Shown here: piece by piece, positions 59,064-64,000 of the stretch
How positions within the stretch are numbered: position 1 is the stretch's first letter
Layout: every line of letters starts with the position of its first letter
Assembly (NCBI RefSeq): GCF_002291145.1
Contig: NZ_NTGE01000211.1
Location: forward strand, 1-64,000
Source of the DNA: Streptomyces sp. SA15
Lineage (GTDB): Bacteria; Actinomycetota; Actinomycetes; Streptomycetales; Streptomycetaceae
DNA length: 64,000 nucleotides
Direction of reading: 5' to 3'
Notes under the pieces: model-generated
Told to the model about the DNA's origin: nothing
Seen by the model: only the letters and a program-made list of their open reading frames with translations
The model's database searches: none
Program-made: the position numbers and the translations under genes

Positions 59064-59975
59064 ATGCCGTCCACCACCAAGATGCACGCCGACGAGCTCT
59101 ACCTCGACGCGGCGTTGGTCGGGCGACTGGTGGCGGACCAGTTTCCGGAGTGGGCCGAGCTGCCGGTACGGCTGGTCGAGTCCGCCGGGACCGACAACGC
59201 CATGTACCGGCTGGGCGAGGACATGGTCGTACGGCTGCCGCGGTTGCCCGGTGGGGCGCGGCAGATCGATGAGGAGCATCGGTGGCTGCCCCTTCTCGCC
59301 CCGCATCTGCCTCTCGCCGTACCGGTGCCGCTCGCGAAGGGTGAGCCGGGGCGGGGGTACGGGCTGAGGTGGGGCGTGTATCGCTGGCTGGACGGTGACA
59401 ATGCCTACGACGTGCCGATCGTCGAAGTCGCGGATGCCGCCGTCCGGTTGGGGCGGTTCGTCGCGGCGCTGCGGCGGGTCGACGCCACGGGTGGGAGGCC
59501 GTCCTTCCGGGGCGGGCCGGTCGGCGGGGGCGGTCGCGATGAGTACGTCCGTACAGCGATCCGTGATCTGAGTGCCGACGGCATAGTGGACGCCACCCTC
59601 GCGACGGCGGCTTGGGAGGACATCCTCAGGCTGCCCCAGTGGGACGGCGAGCCTGTCTGGCTCCACGCCGATCTGCTGCCCGGGAACCTGGTGGCCGAGG
59701 ACGGCCGGCTCACCGCCGTCATCGACTTCGGCGGGCTCGGCGTCGGGGATCCGGCGGCGGACGTGATGCCCGCGTGGAGCCTCTTCGGCGCCGAGACCCG
59801 CCCCCTGTTCCGCGAGGCCGTGGACGTCGACGACATGACGTGGGCCAGGGGCCGGGGCTGGGCCCTGTGCTTCGGCCTCATGGCGGACCACTACTACCGC
59901 GGCGGAAAGAACCCGGCGCTGGCCGCGGTGGGCCGCCGCACGGTGAGCCGAGTCCTGGCCGAGTACGCGTCCTGA
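59064..59975 (+). CDS. aminoglycoside phosphotransferase (APH) family kinase
   Basis: This 303-residue kinase-fold enzyme has a nucleotide-site region ESAGTDNAMYRLGEDMVVRL with the Lys replaced by Arg in VVRLP, the catalytic loop WLHADLLPGNLVAEDGRLTA, and the metal Asp in VIDFGGLGVGDPAAD. It may phosphorylate an aminoglycoside, choline-like or sugar substrate; resistance is not implied. ATG 59064 follows GGGAG 7-11 bases upstream. Confidence 0.88.
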   Translation: MPSTTKMHADELYLDAALVGRLVADQFPEWAELPVRLVESAGTDNAMYRLGEDMVVRLPRLPGGARQIDEEHRWLPLLAPHLPLAVPVPLAKGEPGRGYGLRWGVYRWLDGDNAYDVPIVEVADAAVRLGRFVAALRRVDATGGRPSFRGGPVGGGGRDEYVRTAIRDLSADGIVDATLATAAWEDILRLPQWDGEPVWLHADLLPGNLVAEDGRLTAVIDFGGLGVGDPAADVMPAWSLFGAETRPLFREAVDVDDMTWARGRGWALCFGLMADHYYRGGKNPALAAVGRRTVSRVLAEYAS

Positions 59976-59995
59976 GCGGCGTACCCGATCAGTGT

Positions 59996-60069
59996 TGGGC
60001 AGATCTGTTCCACCGGCAGGGTCACGTGACCTGCGGTTTTCCCTCGCGGGGGTGGAACAGATCTGCCCA
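59996..60069. repeat. 19-bp perfect inverted repeat with an internal palindrome
   Basis: TGGGCAGATCTGTTCCACC (59996-60014) is repeated inverted at 60051-60069, with 36 bases between. The centre contains a near-perfect palindrome (GCAGGGTCAC/GTGACCTGC, 60016-60034). It lies 21 bp after the APH kinase stop. It could be a large terminator, a MITE-like element or a structured RNA. Confidence 0.8.
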
Positions 60070-60333
60070 TCACCGAATGCGACCATTTGGGCAGAGGCCC
60101 AGGCGGTCACCCGTTCACAGTCGTGCTCCGCATCCTTCGGGTTCTTTTCTTCGCGCAGCCGCCTCGCTTCGGTGACCTGCTGAAATGTCGGGCAGAAGAC
60201 TTCGGATGGGGCCCGTCTGACACCCATTCACCCCATTTCTGGCGCTCCCTCGACAAGCGGTCTCGGCCCTCTGCCACTTACCTCGAAAGGGCAGCCCCCA
60301 CGGGCAGAACCCGAAGAGGTCGAAGGAGCACCG

Positions 60334-60855
60334 ATGCGACGCACCGCCCGCCTGCTCACCGGTACCGCGTTCGCCGTCGCCGTGGCAGGCCTCGGCGCCG
60401 CGCCCGCGTACGGCGGAAGCACCGACAGCCTGGACGTCTCGCCCTCCTCGGTCGTGCCGGGCGAGCTGGTCACCGTGAACACGGCCGCCTGCGGGGACGG
60501 CGGTTCGGCGGAGGGTGACGCCGGCGCGGTGGGGGCCGGTTCCTTCCCGCTGGCGCCCAGTGCCACCGAGAGCCTGGCGATCGGGCAGTTCCCGGTGCCG
60601 CCGAGCGCGCAGCCGGGGACGTACGAGATCGTCGCGGTCTGCGCGGAGGGCGGCCGACGGGTCACGGGTGACCTGGTCGTCACGCTGACGTCGGAGCGCG
60701 GGCAGGTGCATCCCCGGGGAAGTGTGAAGACGGGGGTCGGCGGCACACTGGGCCCCGATCCCGTGCGGACCGCGGCCGGCGTGGCGGCTCTCGCCGTCGC
60801 CGCCGCGGGCGGTACCTGGCTCCTGCATCGCCGGGCGAGAGGCGACGGGATCTGA
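60334..60855 (+). CDS. secreted, C-terminally anchored small protein
   Basis: This 173-residue protein has a signal peptide (MRRTARLLTGTAFAVAVAGL, cleavage near AYG at about 28), a mature Ig-like or beta-rich domain (SLDVSPSSVVPGELVTVNTA, CGDGGSAEGD; two Cys), and a C-terminal helix VRTAAGVAALAVAAAGGTWL followed by HRRARGDG. No LPxTG motif is visible, so anchoring is by the helix. It precedes the sortase gene by about 110 bp and may be its partner. Confidence 0.7.
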   Translation: MRRTARLLTGTAFAVAVAGLGAAPAYGGSTDSLDVSPSSVVPGELVTVNTAACGDGGSAEGDAGAVGAGSFPLAPSATESLAIGQFPVPPSAQPGTYEIVAVCAEGGRRVTGDLVVTLTSERGQVHPRGSVKTGVGGTLGPDPVRTAAGVAALAVAAAGGTWLLHRRARGDGI

Positions 60856-60968
60856 CGGACACCCTCCGCTGTCCGTCCGCCGGTACCGCACGTCCCCTCC
60901 CCCTCCGGGTCCGACGCCCCTCGCGGCCCGGAGGGGGTGGGGCTCAGCCAGGAGAGGGGTTGTCCGCT

Positions 60969-61685
60969 GTGCGCAGGCTCGGAAACGCCGCGATAGCGGC
61001 CGTCACCGCGGTCGCCCTCTGCTCGGGCGCGTGGCTGTTGGGCAGTGGCGCGGCGACGCATGCCCCACCGCAGCCGTCCGCGGCGGAAGCCCATGAAGTC
61101 GATGAAGCCGATGAAGGCCACGAAGCCCGCGAAGGCCACGAAGGCCGTGCGGATGCCCCTGCGGGAGGCCGTACGGAAGCCCACGCCGACCGGGCTCGCC
61201 CCGAGCCGTCCGCCGCGCCCGCCCTGCCGCCCTCCCCGCCCGACCGGATCCGCATCCCCTCCATCCGCGTGAACGCACCCCTGATGGGCCTCGGCCTCAC
61301 CCCGACCGGCAGCCTGGAGGTCCCGCCCGCCGCGAAGAAGAACCTCGCCGGCTGGTACGAGGCCGGCACCACGCCCGGTGAGAGGGGGACCGCGATCGTC
61401 GCCGGGCACGTCGACAACGCCGACGGCCCCGCCGTCTTCTACGACCTCGGCGCCCTGAAGAAGGGCGCCGCCATCGAGGTGGACCGGCGCGACGGGGGCG
61501 TCGCGGTGTTCGCCGTGGACGCGGTCGAGGTGTACGCCGCGAAGCACTTCCCCGACGAGAAGGTGTACGGGGCGGCCGCGCGGCCCGAGCTGCGGGTGAT
61601 CACATGCGGTGGGGACTATTCACGGAGCACCGGCTATCAGGGGAACGTCGTCGTCTTCGCGCATCTGACGGGCAGCGGCCGCTGA
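60969..61685 (+). CDS. class F sortase
   Basis: This 238-residue type II membrane protein has an N-terminal helix (AAIAAVTAVALCSGAWLL), a 50-residue His/Glu/Ala-rich low-complexity linker (codons repeating GAAGCC/GAAGGC), then a sortase domain: RIRIPSIRVNAPLMGLGL, IVAGHVDNADGPAVFYDLG with catalytic His, and LRVITCGGDYSRSTGYQGNV with catalytic Cys and the Arg of the site. Class F sortases are found in Actinobacteria; their sorting signals are poorly known. Start is GTG 60969 or TTG 60960; both fit the GGAGAGGGG ahead. Confidence 0.9.
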   Translation: MRRLGNAAIAAVTAVALCSGAWLLGSGAATHAPPQPSAAEAHEVDEADEGHEAREGHEGRADAPAGGRTEAHADRARPEPSAAPALPPSPPDRIRIPSIRVNAPLMGLGLTPTGSLEVPPAAKKNLAGWYEAGTTPGERGTAIVAGHVDNADGPAVFYDLGALKKGAAIEVDRRDGGVAVFAVDAVEVYAAKHFPDEKVYGAAARPELRVITCGGDYSRSTGYQGNVVVFAHLTGSGR

Positions 61686-62030
61686 GCCGTGCGGCTGCGG
61701 TGCACCGACGAGGACGTTCTCGCGTCCCCACGCGCCCAGCGGCGCCAGCGCCTCGTTCAGAGAAGCCCCCCGGCGCGTCAGCGAGTACTCCACCCGCGGC
61801 GGCACCTCGTCGTAGGCCTCCCGGTGCACGATGCCGTCCGCCTCCAGCTCCCGCAGGTGCGCGGCGAGCACCTTCTCCGTCACGCCCGGCAGGCCCCGGC
61901 GCAACTCGCCGAACCGGCAGGGGCGCACGGACAGCTCCCAGAGGATGAGCACCTTCCATTTACCGCCGATCACGTCCATCGCCGCGTCGATCCCGCAGAC
62001 GTACGATCCCGGCCGTCGTGCCGTCGTCAT
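61620..62030 (-). CDS. HxlR-family transcriptional regulator
   Basis: This 136-residue winged-helix protein has a conserved Cys in YVCGIDAAMDVIGGKWKVLI, the HxlR core LWELSVRPCRFGELRRGLPG, and the wing VTEKVLAAHLRELEADGIVH. HxlR proteins sense electrophiles or ligands. ATG 62030 is preceded by AGGAGGGGC. Its 3' end overlaps the sortase gene on the other strand. It is divergent from the oxidoreductase at 62130, which it probably controls. Confidence 0.92.
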   Translation of the reverse strand: MTTARRPGSYVCGIDAAMDVIGGKWKVLILWELSVRPCRFGELRRGLPGVTEKVLAAHLRELEADGIVHREAYDEVPPRVEYSLTRRGASLNEALAPLGAWGRENVLVGAPQPHGSAAAARQMREDDDVPLIAGAP

Positions 62031-62129
62031 GCCCGCCCCTCCTCCTGCCTGGACTCTTTCCCGGCGGTAACCACCCACTCCGAAGTGCGTACTTGAGCAG
62101 GCCGCTCCCCTGCGACGAGCCTAATCGCC

Positions 62130-63029
62130 ATGACTGACAACGCACTTGCTCAGCCCGGTCCGTCCACCCCGCTCACCCTCCTCGGCACCGGAGCCATGGG
62201 CACCGCCCTCGCCCGCGCCTGGCTCGCCGCCGGGCATCCCGTCACCGTCTGGAACCGCACCCCCGCCCGCGCCGAGGCCCTGGCCGCCGAGGGCGCGACC
62301 GTCGCCGCGAGCGCCGCCGAGGCGGTGGCCGCGAACCGGCTCGTGGTCGTCTGTCTGCTCGACGACGCCTCGGTCGGCGAGGCCCTCGACGGGGCCGACC
62401 TGACCGGGCGGGACCTGGTGAACATCACTACCGGCACCCCTGGCCAGGGGCGTTCACGGGCCGCGTGGGCGAAGGCGCGCGGCGCCCGTTTCCTGGACGG
62501 CGGGATCATGGCCGTACCGCCGATGATCGGGGCGCCCGACTCCGGGGCGTACGTCTTCTACAGCGGTTCCGCCGCGCTCTTCGAGGAGCACCGGGACACG
62601 CTCGCCGTACCGGCCGGGACCACCTACGTCGGCGCGGACCCCGGGTTCGCCGCGCTGCACGACGTGGCGCTGCTGAGCGCGATGAACGGGATGTTCGCGG
62701 GCATCACGCACGCCTTCGCGCTGATCCGCCGGGAGGACATCGCACCGAAGGACTTCGCGCCGCTGCTGGTGTCCTGGCTCACCGCGATGGCGCACTCCGC
62801 GCACAAGGCCGCCGACCAGCTGGAGAGCGGCGACTACGGCAAGGACGTCGTCTCCAGCCTGGCGATGCAGGTCGCGGGCAACGCCACGCTGCTGCGGACG
62901 GCCGAGGAACAGGGCGTGAGCGCGGAGCTGCTGAGGCCGTACATGGACCTGATGGAGCGGCGGCTCGCCCTGGGGAACGGGGAGGAGGACACGACGGGGG
63001 TGGTGGAACTGCTTCTGCGGAAGCCCTAG
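62130..63029 (+). CDS. NAD(P)-dependent oxidoreductase (imine reductase/HIBADH-like)
   Basis: This 299-residue beta-hydroxyacid-dehydrogenase-fold enzyme has Rossmann motif TLLGTGAMGTALARAWLAAG, NRTPARAEALAAEGA and a central IMAVPPMIGAPDSGAYVFYS typical of imine reductases (the IMAVPxxIG motif). Actinobacterial IREDs reduce cyclic imines with NADPH. The usual catalytic Asp/Tyr position is not obvious by eye. It is divergent from an HxlR regulator, 99 bp apart. Confidence 0.87.
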   Translation: MTDNALAQPGPSTPLTLLGTGAMGTALARAWLAAGHPVTVWNRTPARAEALAAEGATVAASAAEAVAANRLVVVCLLDDASVGEALDGADLTGRDLVNITTGTPGQGRSRAAWAKARGARFLDGGIMAVPPMIGAPDSGAYVFYSGSAALFEEHRDTLAVPAGTTYVGADPGFAALHDVALLSAMNGMFAGITHAFALIRREDIAPKDFAPLLVSWLTAMAHSAHKAADQLESGDYGKDVVSSLAMQVAGNATLLRTAEEQGVSAELLRPYMDLMERRLALGNGEEDTTGVVELLLRKP

Positions 63030-63053
63030 CTCAGCTCAGGTGTGCCGCGACGC

Positions 63054-63584
63054 TCAGCTCACGTGTGCGGCGATGGTCCGCGCGCACTCCAGTGACTCCG
63101 AGCGGGTGGTGTCCACCTCCACGTCGTAGACGACGCCCCGGTGGACCAGCTCCGCCTGCTTCTCGGCCATCCCCCGCACCCGGTCGCCCCGGGCGATCTC
63201 CCGGCCCGCGGCCACCGACGCCTCGCAGCGGACGCCGACCCAGAGCACGTCCAGTCCGTCGAGGACCTCGCGCCACCGTTCCTGGGTGGCCGCCGCGCCG
63301 AGGAAGACATCGTCGATGATCACCCGGGCGCCGGCGTGGACCATCGCGGCGATTCCCGTCGCCCACGCCGCTTCCAGGGCCATGAAATCCCCGCCGACGC
63401 TCACCCCGCCGTCCGGGGCGAACTCGATCCCCGTGCCCGCACCGGGCATCGCCTCGAGCAGCGAGTCGACCCCGAAGGCCAGCCAGGGCTCCGGCAGCAC
63501 TTCCTGCAGACACCGCACGATCCCGGACTTGCCCGAGCTGGAGCCGCCGTTGAGCACGATCACCTGAGTTGTCACGCGGGTCAC
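63054..63584 (-). CDS. chloramphenicol phosphotransferase-like kinase
   Basis: This 176-residue P-loop kinase has VIVLNGGSSSGKSGIVRCLQ (Walker A), a catalytic Asp in AFGVDSLLEAMP, VIIDDVFLG (Walker B-like), and WVGVRCEASVAAGREIARGD, the CPT family pattern. CPTs phosphorylate chloramphenicol or related alcohols. The gene is convergent with the IRED-like gene, 24 bp apart. GTG within TTQVIV would give a 173-residue version. Confidence 0.88.
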   Translation of the reverse strand: MTRVTTQVIVLNGGSSSGKSGIVRCLQEVLPEPWLAFGVDSLLEAMPGAGTGIEFAPDGGVSVGGDFMALEAAWATGIAAMVHAGARVIIDDVFLGAAATQERWREVLDGLDVLWVGVRCEASVAAGREIARGDRVRGMAEKQAELVHRGVVYDVEVDTTRSESLECARTIAAHVS

Positions 63585-63628
63585 AGTAGGGGGCCGCGCG
63601 AAGTCGCCCCACTCGTTTTTCAGGGCCG

Positions 63629-63658
63629 ATTCAGGCCAATTCAGGCCAATTCAGGCCA
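63629..63658. repeat. three tandem copies of a 10-bp unit
   Basis: ATTCAGGCCA is repeated three times exactly (63629-63658), covering the stop codon of the TauE/SafE gene. It is a small variable-number-type repeat. Confidence 0.85.
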
Positions 63659-64000
63659 CCCACTGCTCGTACGCCAGGTTCGCCACCAGCGCGAACACCA
63701 CCGTCAGCAGCACGATCCGGACGAAGCCGCTGCCCTGCTTCAGGGCGGTGTGCGCGCCCAGCGTGCCGCCCGCGAGGTTGAACACGGCCATGAGGGCGGC
63801 CAGTTGCCACAGGACCGTGCCCTGCCAGGCGAACGTGGCGAGGGCGCCGGCGTTGGTGCAGCAGTTGACGATCTTGGCGGTGGCGGAGGCGGTGACCAGG
63901 TCGAGGTGGAGGACCGCGGTGAGGGCCAGGACGAGGAACGTGCCGGTGCCGGGGCCGATGAGGCCGTCGTAGAAGCCGATGCCGAGGCCCGCCAGGCCGA
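63651..64000 (-). CDS. TauE/SafE (TSUP) family permease, C-terminal part
   Basis: The visible 116 C-terminal residues read AGLGIGFYDGLIGPGTGTFL, LVTASATAKIVNCCTNAGAL, and FNLAGGTLGAHTALKQGSGF before the stop at 63651-63653. The G-x-G-x-G-T step and the N-x-A-G...G-x-H layout are typical of sulfite/sulfoacetate-type TSUP exporters (YfcA-like). The N-terminus lies beyond the window. Confidence 0.88.
   Translation of the reverse strand, partial: GLAGLGIGFYDGLIGPGTGTFLVLALTAVLHLDLVTASATAKIVNCCTNAGALATFAWQGTVLWQLAALMAVFNLAGGTLGAHTALKQGSGFVRIVLLTVVFALVANLAYEQWVA

Overview
The window is chromosomal DNA of a Streptomyces or a very close relative. The evidence is very high G+C with strong GC3 codon bias, a conservon (roadblock/DUF742/GTPase), an accessory NADH-dehydrogenase-like operon, an HrdA-type sigma factor beside dnaG, a class F sortase, a Tat-exported PhoX phosphatase, and an intergenic repeat family typical of this genus. 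I saw no prophage, transposase, CRISPR array or replication origin. The order hrdA - dnaG - FAD reductase - dgt - cbiX - molybdopterin oxidoreductase resembles, from memory, the nasA/hrdA neighbourhood of S. coelicolor.

Layout, left: bases 1-500 hold an anomalous poly-C tract that separates a possible minus-strand coding fragment from the C-terminal tail of a CvnA kinase. The conservon cvnB-cvnC-cvnD and a GAF gene follow. Next, mostly on the minus strand, come an acyl-CoA dehydrogenase, an NlpC/P60 endopeptidase, an M56 peptidase/BlaI sensor-repressor pair, a cobalamin riboswitch driving cbtB-cbtA, a divergent degenerate histidine phosphatase, and DUF305 and His-rich DUF6153-like proteins that look metal-related. 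From 11.1 to 19.2 kb an eight-gene minus-strand operon encodes NuoA, a degenerate NuoB/NuoD-like fusion, and NuoH, J, K, L, M and N. It is a complete proton-pumping arm without the usual catalytic iron-sulfur subunits. A CopZ-like copper chaperone with a CsoR-type palindrome diverges from it.

Middle (19.7-34.7 kb) is accessory: a quinone-reductase-like MDR enzyme, two overlapping DHA2 drug exporters with a divergent TetR and its operators, a PLP enzyme/MFS pair, two more His-rich small membrane proteins, an acyltransferase-3, PhoX, a PucR-type regulator, a Rieske oxygenase, and a frameshifted fragment of a B12-binding-type radical SAM gene. Three tRNA genes (one CAU, two identical tandem Asn) lie at 34.7-35.1 kb.

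Right (35.3-64 kb) starts with core genes: YtxH, an FGGY kinase, a heterodimeric ABC exporter with one degenerate ATP site, hrdA, dnaG, an FAD reductase, dgt and cbiX. Then come a SanA-like protein, a small Cys-containing secreted protein, and a three-gene operon (stand-alone adenylation enzyme, membrane ferric-reductase-like oxidoreductase, enoyl-CoA hydratase) that looks like an undescribed carboxylate- or amino-acid-modifying pathway. The end holds a nitrate-reductase-like molybdoenzyme, a GGCT-like protein, an M4 metalloprotease, a DinB protein, an APH-type kinase, a cell-wall-anchored-type protein with a class F sortase, an HxlR regulator divergent from an imine-reductase-like enzyme, a CPT-like kinase, and the C-terminus of a TauE/SafE permease. 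The two most interesting systems are the complex-I-like operon with its cysteine-depleted NuoB-NuoD fusion and the adenylation/membrane-reductase operon.
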